DNA of 64,000 bases. It comes from Archaeoglobus veneficus SNP6. Its GTDB lineage: Archaea; Halobacteriota; Archaeoglobi; Archaeoglobales; Archaeoglobaceae. Position numbers and translations under genes: made by a program. Of this stretch, positions 19,508-27,438 are shown piece after piece. How positions within the stretch are numbered: the first letter of the stretch is position 1; the number at the start of each line of letters is the position of its first letter. A model generated the notes under the pieces. It worked only from the letters and a program-made list of their open reading frames with translations. It had not been told where the DNA came from and did not search any database. Where the stretch lies: assembly GCF_000194625.1 (NCBI RefSeq), contig NC_015320.1, positions 914,612 through 978,611 on the forward strand. The letters are read 5' to 3'.

Positions 19508-20080
19508 ATGGTGGGGCTCTTCGAACTTGATGAAAAGGATAAGAAGATACTTGAAATTTTAGAGGAAAATCCCGAAATATCACAGAATGAGATAGCGAAG
19601 CTCGTAGGACTCTCTCAACCTTCGGTGGGTGCAAGAATAAAGAAAATGAAGGAACTCGGAATTATAAACCACACCTACGGCATCAACATAAGAAATCCCG
19701 GCCTGTATATACTGAAAGTTGATGTCAAATGCAGGCAGCCGAGAGAACTTCTTAAGCTCTTCGAAGGATGTCCGTTCTTCCTGAATGGATTCATCGTCGC
19801 AGGAAACAGAAATCTCACCATGATGTTCATCGGTGAAGACCTCTCTACTCTCGAGGCAATAGTTGACCAGCACATAAGGCCGAGTCCCGACGTTTACGAC
19901 ATAGACGTTGGAATAGTTGTAAGGGCGGAGAGAGATACTGTTGTGCCCATGAAAATCCACATAGAACCTGCTGACGTGCCATCGTGCGGTTCAAGCTGCG
20001 GGGATTGTGACTACTGGATAAACGAGCTGTGCCTTGGCTGTCCGATAACAGGCCACTACAGAGGCAAGATATGGAAGTAA
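19508..20080 (+). CDS. Lrp/AsnC-family regulator with cysteine-rich C-terminal tail
   Basis: A transcription regulator of 190 residues. The N-terminal winged helix-turn-helix (I-S-Q-N-E-I-A-K-L-V-G-L-S-Q-P-S-V) is followed by the alpha-beta RAM domain and then a tail with a CxxxCxxC-x7-CxxC pattern (CGSSCGDC...CLGCP) that could bind a metal or Fe-S cluster. The tail is not a standard part of Lrp proteins and suggests redox or metal sensing. ATG 19508 has a strong GAGGGGGT site (19495-19502), so the in-frame GTG 19490 is rejected. The next gene starts 4 bp downstream. Confidence 0.88.
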   Translation: MVGLFELDEKDKKILEILEENPEISQNEIAKLVGLSQPSVGARIKKMKELGIINHTYGINIRNPGLYILKVDVKCRQPRELLKLFEGCPFFLNGFIVAGNRNLTMMFIGEDLSTLEAIVDQHIRPSPDVYDIDVGIVVRAERDTVVPMKIHIEPADVPSCGSSCGDCDYWINELCLGCPITGHYRGKIWK

Positions 20081-20084
20081 GAGA

Positions 20085-20642
20085 ATGTTAAGTCAGATAA
20101 AGAGCTACACGACATCACTGCTTACACCCATAACGGCGGTTCTGGCGAAAGCTGGATTGAAGCCGAATCACCTTACTTTTCTTGGTCTGTTTTTTGGTTT
20201 TGCAGCAGCATTGCTGATATGCCAGGGTATGGCAGTCTTTGGAGCAATGGCAGTTCTACTGAGCGGTCTCATGGATATGCTTGACGGCGCTCTTGCAAGA
20301 AACGCCGGGAAAACTACACCTTTTGGTGGTTTTCTCGATTCCGTCTTCGACAGGTACGTTGACGTTGCAATCTTCATTGCTCTTGGGGTTTACGGCGCTG
20401 ACTGGCTCATCGTAAGCATTGCCCTTAGCGGAGCTTTGCTTGTTAGCTACACGAGAGCGAGAGCCGAGCATATAATTCCCAAGTGCGACGTTGGAATTGC
20501 CGAAAGGGGTGAGAGACTGCTCATAATCGTTGCTGGCCTGCTCACGAATCACATCTGGCATGCAGTTGCGATAGTTGCTGTTCTGTCACACATCACGGCC
20601 ATACACAGGGTTATCCATACCTACAGTGTGTCGAAGTCCTGA
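20085..20642 (+). CDS. CDP-alcohol phosphatidyltransferase (archaeal phospholipid head group)
   Basis: An integral membrane enzyme of 185 residues that transfers a polar alcohol to CDP-archaeol or a CDP-linked donor. The defining DxxDGxxARx8GxxxDxxxD signature is intact (D-M-L-D-G-A-L-A-R ... G-G-F-L-D-S-V-F-D, about residues 65-87), with about five hydrophobic segments. Archaetidylinositol-phosphate synthase is the likeliest function given its size, but the alcohol cannot be read from sequence. It follows the Lrp-like regulator by 4 bp and is likely co-transcribed with it. Confidence 0.88.
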   Translation: MLSQIKSYTTSLLTPITAVLAKAGLKPNHLTFLGLFFGFAAALLICQGMAVFGAMAVLLSGLMDMLDGALARNAGKTTPFGGFLDSVFDRYVDVAIFIALGVYGADWLIVSIALSGALLVSYTRARAEHIIPKCDVGIAERGERLLIIVAGLLTNHIWHAVAIVAVLSHITAIHRVIHTYSVSKS

Positions 20643-20665
20643 AGACGAAAAAACGAAACAAAAGA

Positions 20666-21508
20666 TCAAAGCAAAAAGTACGCCTCAACTCCCGAAATAA
20701 TCAGTATGGCTGCGATGAAAAATCTGAGACTGAAAACTTCCACATCACGAATGAAAATCCACGATAGGATGACTGTGAAGAGAGGATACGTGCTTAGAAA
20801 TGACTCCACCACGCTTACAGGATATAGCGACAGCGCCACATACCTCATGTAGTGACCAAATCCAACGAAGATGCCGCCGAGAATGAAAGGCCAGTAATCT
20901 CTGCCAATACTATTTATCTCAATCTTCTTTCCTGCCACGATCGGGAAGAGCAATAGGGCCGAGATGTAACCTATTGCCGTTCCGAGAACAGCATTGCTGG
21001 AGATCTCCATACCGGTTCTAACGACTACAGACGATAATGCGGCGACAAATCCTGTAAAGAGACCAAGAAGTATTCCACGTGCATCCTTTACGCCGCCAGG
21101 CCTTGATAGAGCGAACACGCCTGCAAAAATTAACCCTGCCATGAGAACAACTCTGGCAGTAATGTGCTCTGCAAGCAAAAGGAGGCCGAGCATCGCTGCG
21201 AAGAAAACTCTGGTTGTGGCAAGAGTGGCTGCAACGTTCGCACCAACTCTATCTATACAGACGTAGAAGGCCGTTCTTGCAACGAGGAAGTGCAGCACTC
21301 CGGCTATGATCATGGCGGCAACGAAAGCTGGCTGTAAATCAGACAAGGGGTTCAAAGACGGAAGGGAGAGAGCAGTAAAAAGGATGGCCGTTGTGGCTAT
21401 GCTCACGAACGTGCCCGTAGTTGTATCGCAGCTTATTGTGCCCTTCTTTATCGAAACCTGATGCAGGCTGAAGAACAGGGCGATTCCGAGGAGCAGCAGT
21501 ACCTTCAT
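20666..21508 (-). CDS. DMT-superfamily (EamA-like) transporter
   Basis: A 280-residue membrane protein with about ten hydrophobic segments arranged as two five-helix repeats, the EamA/DMT layout. Substrates in this family are small metabolites such as amino acids and cannot be predicted here. Its start overlaps the end of the UPF0280 gene by 4 bp (21505-21508), so it belongs to the homocysteine-synthesis operon. Export or import of a sulfur compound or amino acid is a reasonable inference only. Confidence 0.85.
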   Translation of the reverse strand: MKVLLLLGIALFFSLHQVSIKKGTISCDTTTGTFVSIATTAILFTALSLPSLNPLSDLQPAFVAAMIIAGVLHFLVARTAFYVCIDRVGANVAATLATTRVFFAAMLGLLLLAEHITARVVLMAGLIFAGVFALSRPGGVKDARGILLGLFTGFVAALSSVVVRTGMEISSNAVLGTAIGYISALLLFPIVAGKKIEINSIGRDYWPFILGGIFVGFGHYMRYVALSLYPVSVVESFLSTYPLFTVILSWIFIRDVEVFSLRFFIAAILIISGVEAYFLL

Positions 21509-22212
21509 CCCTTCGTTATGAGATCCGGGCTAACATTAACCTTTACTATCTCCGGCAACTCTCCGACAACTCCTACTACGTCGTCTTTTACCACCATTGC
21601 GCCATCTACGTGCTTTCTTGCCGTCTGCCAGAATTCCTCGAGAGCTTCTTCAATCTCATTCTTTCCAAAGTCCTCTTTAATCATGTTTCCAAGGGCTGTT
21701 GCAAAAGCGTCAGCGATGCAGGCGTCGCTGCCAACAACAGTCGCAGCATCAGCATATCCAAAGCTTATAGAATGTCCGATTTTGCCGCTTGACGTGCATA
21801 CTGCCCTGATTTTACCCTCTGGCTCTATTCTGAAGCCGAGGTTTGATGGGTATATTCCAACGATGAGTTCCCTGTCCGTGTAGATAGCTATGTCACCACC
21901 GTTGTCCACCACTATGAATTCGGAGAATCTGGAGACCTCCTCGACAGCATACTGTGCTATAGTGCCGGCAACCGCCGCCATTGGGCCGACGTTTGCTAGT
22001 TTTGATGCGTGGCACATTCTGCCAACTATCTCTCCGTGGCACTCATAGGGATCGAGGGTTGTAAAAAAGAGAGGGTCTCTTGTGATCTTTTCTTCTATTT
22101 CCTTTCTTGCTTTCAGCATGGCTTTTACCGCTCTTTCATAGTCATCTTCAGTATCCACGAGTACCGTTGCAATAGTCTGCTTGTGTCTGAAGCGGAACCG
22201 CAGGTAGCTCAT
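21505..22212 (-). CDS. UPF0280 (COG2122) protein of homocysteine synthesis
   Basis: A 235-residue member of UPF0280/COG2122, an ApbE-like fold family (V-D-N-G-G-D-I-A-I motif, A-D-A-A-T-V region). In Methanosarcina, members of COG1900, NIL-ferredoxin and COG2122 were linked genetically to homocysteine formation in anaerobes, and all three are adjacent here. Its exact step is not settled. The start is ATG 22212, whose ATGA overlaps the stop of the NIL-ferredoxin gene; the longer frame from 22239 would intrude further into that gene. Confidence 0.88.
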   Translation of the reverse strand: MSYLRFRFRHKQTIATVLVDTEDDYERAVKAMLKARKEIEEKITRDPLFFTTLDPYECHGEIVGRMCHASKLANVGPMAAVAGTIAQYAVEEVSRFSEFIVVDNGGDIAIYTDRELIVGIYPSNLGFRIEPEGKIRAVCTSSGKIGHSISFGYADAATVVGSDACIADAFATALGNMIKEDFGKNEIEEALEEFWQTARKHVDGAMVVKDDVVGVVGELPEIVKVNVSPDLITKG

Positions 22213-22592
22213 GGCAGCTTCAACGCCTTTACCGGACAAACGTTTACACAGTTACCGCAGTGAATGCACTTTGAGGCGTTTATGACGACCTTCTTTTCTC
22301 CGTTTAACTCTATGGCTTCGACGGGACATATGCTTATGCACGCTCCGCAGTGAATGCATTTCTCCTCGTCCTTTTCCACCGCACGCTCGATTATGTGCAC
22401 GTCCACGCCATACTTTGTGAAGACGTTAACAATCTGTTCGGCTTTCGAGTCGTCCACCTCAATTATCAATTCGCCCTCTCTCGGCCCAACGTTTGCCTTT
22501 ATTATGTTCAGGAGGGTTGATGTTTCAAGGGTTGCGAGGGATATTATCGGCTTCTTTACGGCTTTTGAACCAAATCTGAGTTGCAGCATCAT
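22209..22592 (-). CDS. NIL-domain ferredoxin of homocysteine synthesis
   Basis: A 127-residue protein with an N-terminal NIL domain (about residues 1-75) and two [4Fe-4S] motifs (CIHCGACISIC and CIHCGNCVNVC). It corresponds to the MA1822-type partner that supplies electrons to the DUF39 sulfurtransferase. The long upstream extension of the frame to 22814 lies within the DUF39 gene in another frame and is not real; ATG 22592 (or 22589) follows a GGTGAGGTGA ribosome site. It sits 5 bp downstream of the DUF39 gene. Confidence 0.92.
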   Translation of the reverse strand: MMLQLRFGSKAVKKPIISLATLETSTLLNIIKANVGPREGELIIEVDDSKAEQIVNVFTKYGVDVHIIERAVEKDEEKCIHCGACISICPVEAIELNGEKKVVINASKCIHCGNCVNVCPVKALKLP

Positions 22593-22597
22593 TGCAA

Positions 22598-24070
22598 TCA
22601 CCTCACCAGGAGTTTGCTCAGGTCTTCGCTGGTAACCATGCCAATGACGCGCTGTTTCGCATCTACGACGGGTAAAGCAGAGATGTTGTGCTTCTCCATC
22701 TTTCTCGCTGCGATCTCCACTGGCTCGTCTGGCAGTGCAGTTATCACTTTTCTCGTCATTATTTCGGCCACATTTCCAGTCTTCTTTGTTGCCACAGCCT
22801 TTGCTATGTCCCATGAAGTCACGATACCTACGAGTCTTCCATCCTTAACAACCGGCAGGTGGTTGACACCTTTCTGGATCATTATTCTCGACGCTTCATC
22901 CACGCTCGTCTCAGGTTCGATGGTTATTGCTGGGGTCATAACGCTCCTGACGAATTTTACTTCCCTTTGCCTCATTGGCTTGAAATTGCACTCTCTGCTT
23001 ATTCTTTCAGCCGGCGGAGACAGGAAGAACTCTGCCCTCTCTATCTGTCTCTTAAGCTCTTCCATAATTTTCTCTGCCATGTAGAAGCTCGAAAGAGGTG
23101 AAACCCTGACTTCCTCCCCGTTTATCTCCACCTTCCCGCTCTTAAGCTCCGCGTAGTTTACCTTCTTCACTACAGGCCTCTGTCTTCTCGGCACGCCGAA
23201 GTCGATAATTTCCGTCCAGATTTCCTCGTCTCTAATTGCCGTTGCCCTTGCCATGTCAGCGTCGAGTATCGGTATAGGTATTCCGATGCCCACGTACATC
23301 GTGACTCCGTAGCCGGGGAACACCGCAGCCCTCATGAATTCCGGCTTCATCTCTTTGAGGTTACCCTTGACCATGAGTGTACCAAAGGGTGGGCAGTGCT
23401 GTGTACCCTCGCCGATCACGTACCCCTTAGCCCCGCAGAGGAATATCCTCGTTCCCACACCAATTGTTCTGTATTCCGGATCGTTGTTGAGCGGAGATAT
23501 TTCGCCACAGCCCGCAAAGGTGACGTTTCCAAAGTTGGGCAGGAGCGTACCCATGTACGTTCGCAGGAGTTGCTGGGAAGAGTTTGTTGCTGCCTTGTAT
23601 CGCTGGTAGGCATTCCTTGGATTGAGCATCTCGGCCTGGTTCAGATCTTCGAGGGCAATTTCGGTGATTATCTCCTTCCTCGGATAGCAGTCCGTCCCCT
23701 TCGAAATTGCCCTGAGAACGACCTCCCTTCCCCTGACGAGTTCCTCTATCACATGAGCCCCACCGTACTCCTCGTGCTTTTCCGAGACCTGGGTGACTCC
23801 GAGGTAAGCATCCACGGCTGCAATGCCAGTGTATGCTTCAACATCGTTGAGCCAGATTTTCTGCATCTTGATGGGAGGGTCTGAATGACCGAAGTTCATG
23901 AATACACCAGAAGAGCACATCGCACCAAACGTGCCTGTAGTTACAACGTCAACTTCTTTTGCTGCTTTTTCGGCCCCAAGTTCGGCAACGAGTTCTTTCA
24001 TCTCGCTTGCTGTAACAACGCAGACATTACCTTCTCTAATCCTTTCGTTAATCTCCTCTACCGTTTTCAC
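22598..24070 (-). CDS. DUF39-CBS protein, L-aspartate semialdehyde sulfurtransferase (homocysteine synthesis)
   Basis: A COG1900 protein: an N-terminal DUF39 domain of about 365 residues (T-T-G-T-F-G-A-M-C-S-S-G, F-A-G-C-G-E-I-S-P, G-E-G-T-Q-H-C-P-P) followed by two CBS domains. Homologues (MA1821 type) convert aspartate semialdehyde plus sulfide to homocysteine, bypassing homoserine acylation. The start is GTG 24070, because a TATA box (24091-24099) lies 25 bp upstream; the longer frame to 24145 would begin before the promoter. It leads an operon with the NIL-ferredoxin, UPF0280 and a DMT transporter. Confidence 0.92.
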   Translation of the reverse strand: MKTVEEINERIREGNVCVVTASEMKELVAELGAEKAAKEVDVVTTGTFGAMCSSGVFMNFGHSDPPIKMQKIWLNDVEAYTGIAAVDAYLGVTQVSEKHEEYGGAHVIEELVRGREVVLRAISKGTDCYPRKEIITEIALEDLNQAEMLNPRNAYQRYKAATNSSQQLLRTYMGTLLPNFGNVTFAGCGEISPLNNDPEYRTIGVGTRIFLCGAKGYVIGEGTQHCPPFGTLMVKGNLKEMKPEFMRAAVFPGYGVTMYVGIGIPIPILDADMARATAIRDEEIWTEIIDFGVPRRQRPVVKKVNYAELKSGKVEINGEEVRVSPLSSFYMAEKIMEELKRQIERAEFFLSPPAERISRECNFKPMRQREVKFVRSVMTPAITIEPETSVDEASRIMIQKGVNHLPVVKDGRLVGIVTSWDIAKAVATKKTGNVAEIMTRKVITALPDEPVEIAARKMEKHNISALPVVDAKQRVIGMVTSEDLSKLLVR

Positions 24071-24090
24071 GCAACAAGCTTCGCTCTGCA

Positions 24091-24099
24091 GTATATAAA
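24091..24099 (-). promoter_or_regulatory. TATA box of the homocysteine operon
   Basis: Read on the minus strand it is GTTTATATAC, centred 25 bp before GTG 24070. This gives a leaderless start for the four-gene operon and fixes the start codon. Confidence 0.6.
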
Positions 24100-24162
24100 C
24101 ATTCCTAATTTTAGGACGCTCAAAAATTAATAATCGTAATAACAAACAAAAAAAGAAATAAA

Positions 24163-24354
24163 CTACTTTTTCTTCTTCTTCAGGACTTCCTCAAGCTTCT
24201 TTTCCAGTGGCTCTTCATGCGTGTACGGACACATGAGGTAGTGTTCTACAGCCTTCGCTATCGCGTCCTTGGTTGCACTCTCGCCTGTCTTCTTCTTGAG
24301 TTCCTCAAGCACGTGCTCAGGCAGCACGGTCTGGGCATGAACGATCTTAACCAT
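24163..24354 (-). CDS. Small conserved archaeal protein (DUF5371-like)
   Basis: A 63-residue acidic/basic helical protein starting MVKIVHAQTVLPEHVLEEL and ending in a lysine-rich stretch. The pattern (leader, a conserved ATKDAIAKAVEHYL helix, one cysteine) matches what I remember of DUF5371, found in Archaeoglobi and methanogens; no function is known. A GGTGGTGAG ribosome site precedes the ATG. It stands alone between the homocysteine operon and purB. Confidence 0.75.
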   Translation of the reverse strand: MVKIVHAQTVLPEHVLEELKKKTGESATKDAIAKAVEHYLMCPYTHEEPLEKKLEEVLKKKKK

Positions 24355-24435
24355 TGACTCTCACCACCTATGATAACAGTAGCACTTCAAGTACTTAAAC
24401 TTTACTCATTATTACAATGATGGATATTTGAGAAG

Positions 24436-25776
24436 TCAGCCAATGATAGATGTAACGTACTCTCTGACCATCTCGATCCTCTGCTTGGCTGTTCCGAGGT
24501 AGTTTTCTGGCCTGAGCAAACTTTCAAGCTCTTCCCTACTTAAATATTTTATTATTTCTTTCTCCGCAGCGAGTTCTTCCAGCAGAGACGTGTTATGCTC
24601 GTATGCCTTCATTGCTGCCCGCCTGAGCATTTCGTGGGCATCCTGTCTGCTGACACCTCTCTTTGTGAGGGCTATCATTACCGCCTCGCTCAGGTTGAGA
24701 CCTTTATGTATTTCAAGATTTCTCTTTATGTTTTCAATGTTCAGCGTGAGGGATGAGATTACTTTTATCATTTTGCTCAGTATATGGTCTGTGAGTACCG
24801 ATGCTTCGACAAGAATTATTCTTTCCGCTGAGGAATTCGTTAAATCTCTCTCTTCCCAGAGGATGGAACTCTGATGCTGGGGTTCGACAAAGCCCCTTAC
24901 AACTCTCGCAATTCCGCATATGTTTTCGCAGTCTATGGGGTTTCGCTTGTGGGGCATCGTCGAACTTCCAACCTGCATTTTCTCGAAACGCTCCATTACC
25001 TCTCCAACTTCCGCTCGCTGGAGCAGTCTTATGTTCGTTGCAATCTTTTCGAGGGTAGCCGCAAGATTTGCGAGGAATTCAACATACTCGCAGTACACGT
25101 CCCTCGGAATTATCTGACTCGAAATTATTGCAGGCCTGAGACCGAGGAGGGTCATGACCTCTCTTTCGATCTCAATGCCTTCGCTGCCAAATGCGGCTTG
25201 AGTGCCAACGGCTCCACTCATCTGACCAACGAGTAGCCGTTCTTTGAGCTGCTGGAGTCTCTGGTAGTGTCTCGCAACTTCCGATGCCCAGAGAGCAAAC
25301 CTGAAGCCGTAAGTTGTTGGCAAAGCAGCCTGACCGTGAGTTCTCCCGAGACAGACCACATCCTTGTACTCCTCTGCTCTCTCGAGCAGAAGTTCTGCGA
25401 GCTTTTTCAGTCTAACTTCGAAGACCTTGATCGCATCCCTGAACTGCGTAGCCGTAGCGGTATCGATTATATCGTTGGAAGTCGCGCCGAAGTGAACCCA
25501 TCTCGCAGCGCTACCCGCAACTTCAGATATTGCCTTTACGAGGGCCATTATGTCATGTTTGATCTCCGCCTCGATCTCCTTGACCCTTTCTGGCTTTATC
25601 TGGAGGGCCTTTCTCTTTACTTCCTCGACCTCCTCTTCACTAAGATAGCCGCGCTTTGCCAAAGCTTTGAGAAGAGCTATTTCGACCCTGATCATCCGCT
25701 TTATCTTGCTCTCCTCGCTCCATATCCTCTTCATCTGCGGCGTTCCATAGCGGTAGTCAATTGGATGAACTATCAT
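24436..25776 (-). CDS. purB: Adenylosuccinate lyase
   Basis: Fumarase/aspartase-superfamily enzyme acting twice in purine synthesis (SAICAR to AICAR; adenylosuccinate to AMP). The signature G-S-S-T-M-P-H-K-R-N-P with the catalytic serine, and T-S-N-D-I-I-D plus G-R-T-H-G-Q, are intact; 446 residues. A TATA box (25798-25806) centred 26 bp upstream makes ATG 25776 a leaderless start; the GTG at 25791 would be 5' of the predicted transcript start. Confidence 0.97.
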   Translation of the reverse strand: MIVHPIDYRYGTPQMKRIWSEESKIKRMIRVEIALLKALAKRGYLSEEEVEEVKRKALQIKPERVKEIEAEIKHDIMALVKAISEVAGSAARWVHFGATSNDIIDTATATQFRDAIKVFEVRLKKLAELLLERAEEYKDVVCLGRTHGQAALPTTYGFRFALWASEVARHYQRLQQLKERLLVGQMSGAVGTQAAFGSEGIEIEREVMTLLGLRPAIISSQIIPRDVYCEYVEFLANLAATLEKIATNIRLLQRAEVGEVMERFEKMQVGSSTMPHKRNPIDCENICGIARVVRGFVEPQHQSSILWEERDLTNSSAERIILVEASVLTDHILSKMIKVISSLTLNIENIKRNLEIHKGLNLSEAVMIALTKRGVSRQDAHEMLRRAAMKAYEHNTSLLEELAAEKEIIKYLSREELESLLRPENYLGTAKQRIEMVREYVTSIIG

Positions 25777-25797
25777 CGAGCAAAACTCCACGCTACC

Positions 25798-25806
25798 CTA
25801 TAAAAG
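25798..25806 (-). promoter_or_regulatory. TATA box of purB
   Basis: CTTTTATAG on the minus strand, about 26 bp before ATG 25776. It supports a leaderless transcript. Confidence 0.6.
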
Positions 25807-25828
25807 CTTGATGAATTAAAAAATGGTG

Positions 25829-26014
25829 TTAAAATTTCAGGCGTGAATCGACCTCCTTTACGGCTTCTCTGATGCAGAAGAACTCTTTTTTGATTTTAAT
25901 CAAATATTTGCATCTTTTGCCCGTATAACCGGCAATGCAGAGCTGACAGTCCTCGGGATAAACTCTCTTGATACCGAGTCCGTATCTCTCAGCGAGAAGT
26001 TCTATGGTGGTCAT
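25829..26014 (-). CDS. Small cysteine-containing hypothetical protein
   Basis: A 61-residue protein I do not recognise. It has four cysteines (C-Q-L-C, then K-R-C and F-F-C) spread over about 25 residues, and a basic middle (K-Y-L-I-K-I-K-K). A small metal- or Fe-S-binding fold is possible. The ATG at 26014 follows a strong GGAGGTGGTG site. The longer frame from TTG 26077 starts upstream of a TATA-like TTTAAAAAGG, so it is rejected. It stands alone between purB and the tRNA-Val gene. Confidence 0.65.
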   Translation of the reverse strand: MTTIELLAERYGLGIKRVYPEDCQLCIAGYTGKRCKYLIKIKKEFFCIREAVKEVDSRLKF

Positions 26015-26115
26015 CTGCACCACCTCCAATTCTATTTCGCCAAACCTTTTTAAATCTATCTGGCTTTTAGGTTGCAAGAGAAAGGATTAAATTCAGGTTA
26101 GCCAAGTACGCTCAA

Positions 26116-26188
26116 GGGCCCGTGGTCTAGTGGTTATGACGCCTGCCTCACACGCAGGAGGTCCCCGGTTCAAATCCGGGCGGGCCCA
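26116..26188 (+). tRNA. tRNA-Val (CAC)
   Basis: Full cloverleaf: acceptor GGGCCCG (26116-26122) pairs with CGGGCCC (26181-26187), with discriminator A 26188. The anticodon stem CCTGC/GCAGG encloses loop CTCACAC, giving anticodon CAC (valine). The T loop is GGTTCAAATCC. No intron and no encoded CCA. Its 3' end faces an AT-rich stretch that looks acquired. Confidence 0.95.
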
Positions 26189-26466
26189 CTTTTGCATCTT
26201 AGATCTGTTTTCTGTTTACGGCAAATCCATCCTTAATTCAAGCCTAAATACTACAGTAGCACACCAAGCAGAAATCGGTATTGCCAAAACAAGATAACAA
26301 GAGTTAGATACGTAGCAAATTAATTGAAATAAATTTGCAGAAAGAGCTAAAAAGGAGATGTGCAGTATCTTAGTCAACATGAGCGCAGAAATTTCGGGCT
26401 GGAAAAGGAGGATGCGAAGGGATTTTTTGATTACGCTGAGTGGTATTTGTTTAATGGGTGATTGGA

Positions 26467-27093
26467 ATGGCTTCAGAGCGTTCTTACGATTTTGTAAAAA
26501 AATTTGATGAACTAAGGAATGTGCTTGTTGCGTTAGTTCTTATTACCGCAGTTATTGGAGTGTTTGGATTAGTAATGATGTCATGTTATGGGTATAAAGA
26601 TCAACTGATGTTTATTGCTAATATTCTAAGCGTGTTGGTGGCAATCTTAATGATTGGTGTTGTTGGATACCAAGCTAAGATTTCAGAACATCAAGCGGAA
26701 ATTTTGTGGAAGCAGACTAAAATATTGGAACTTGATAAGCTACCTATGCTTGTTATTAGGAAAATAAAGCCAAAAGAATTGGCATTTGAGATAATTAATG
26801 CTTCAAAATACCCAATTAAAGTTGAGTATGGGGATTTTAAACCTTATGAAAGTTATGATAGAGAAACAATAGAAGAACAAATACGGAATTTTAGGCACAT
26901 ATTTAGATTAGGTCGAGGCATTTTGATCACCCCTGGGAGTAGTCTAAGAATTTCGGGCCAATTTGAAAAACCTATTGTGGTTCCGGGAGTTTTAAGGATA
27001 AAAGCATCAAACGTGTATTTTCCAGATCTTGTTATCGAATACGAGTATGTTATAAGCTCTGGGGAAATCAATAAGGTTGAGGGGCTTCCCTGA
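26467..27093 (+). CDS. Hypothetical membrane protein, AT-rich, probably acquired
   Basis: A 208-residue protein I do not recognise. Two transmembrane segments lie near residues 20-42 and 50-70, then a short coiled segment and a soluble beta-rich domain of about 110 residues. Its codon use (TTA, AAT, ATT, GGT) is much more AT-rich than that of neighbouring genes, and it lies between two convergent tRNA genes, so horizontal acquisition is likely. ATG 26467 has GGTGAT just upstream. Before it, 26189-26466 holds an out-of-frame 49-codon reading frame from 26358 with an AGGAG touching its ATG; I do not support that as a gene. Confidence 0.7.
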   Translation: MASERSYDFVKKFDELRNVLVALVLITAVIGVFGLVMMSCYGYKDQLMFIANILSVLVAILMIGVVGYQAKISEHQAEILWKQTKILELDKLPMLVIRKIKPKELAFEIINASKYPIKVEYGDFKPYESYDRETIEEQIRNFRHIFRLGRGILITPGSSLRISGQFEKPIVVPGVLRIKASNVYFPDLVIEYEYVISSGEINKVEGLP

Positions 27094-27120
27094 TTACTAC
27101 CTCTTTTTTGTTCCCATCCC

Positions 27121-27171
27121 TTTATATACTACATCGCCCCCTTATGTTCCACATGGAACAAGGTGGAACAT
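27121..27171 (+). promoter_or_regulatory. TATA box with three TGTTCCA-type operator half-sites
   Basis: TTTATATAC (27121-27129) is followed by TGTTCCAC (27145-27152), TGGAACA (27154-27160) and GTGGAACA (27163-27170). The outer two form a perfect 8-bp inverted repeat, and the first two an almost perfect shorter one. The sites cover the expected transcription start, as a repressor operator would; the small ORF after it resembles a DNA-binding antitoxin. Confidence 0.5.
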
Positions 27172-27231
27172 ATTCTGAATCAACATCTATAAGAGAGCCT
27201 CCAGCGAAAAAAACGGCAGGAGAGGGTTGAT

Positions 27232-27438
27232 TTGAAGCACATCAGAATTTCAAGAGAGAATTATATATTTTTGAAAGAAAATTTCAGAAATCGCTTTTCT
27301 GAGACTATTGATAAGCTGATAACTTCTTTCAGGACTGGAAAACCGATAAGCATTGAGATTCCCAAAATCGGAGCATGCCGAGGGGGGGATTCGAACCCCC
27401 GACCTCCTGATTATGAGTCAGGCGCCCCAACCAGCTAG
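27232..27438 (+). CDS. Small antitoxin-like ORF that reads into the tRNA-Met gene
   Basis: The TTG at 27232 sits behind a strong AGGAGAGGG site. The first roughly 45 residues (MKHIRISRENYIFLKENF... ETIDKLITSF) resemble the short VapB-like/DUF7557 type of antitoxin or DNA-binding protein. From about residue 49 the frame runs antisense through the tRNA-Met gene and gives the familiar tRNA-derived GGDSNPRPPDYESGA sequence, so the natural C-terminus has been replaced. This could mark an integration junction at the tRNA. No toxin gene follows. Confidence 0.5.
   Translation: MKHIRISRENYIFLKENFRNRFSETIDKLITSFRTGKPISIEIPKIGACRGGDSNPRPPDYESGAPTS

Noticed and set aside
22593-22814. N-terminal extension of the NIL-ferredoxin
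   Set aside because: It overlaps the DUF39 gene in another frame with unnatural composition; ATG 22592 has a clear ribosome site.
26358-26504. 49-codon frame overlapping the start of the AT-rich membrane protein
   Set aside because: AGGAG touches its ATG with no spacing, and the product has no recognisable pattern; the overlapping frame of the membrane protein is better supported.
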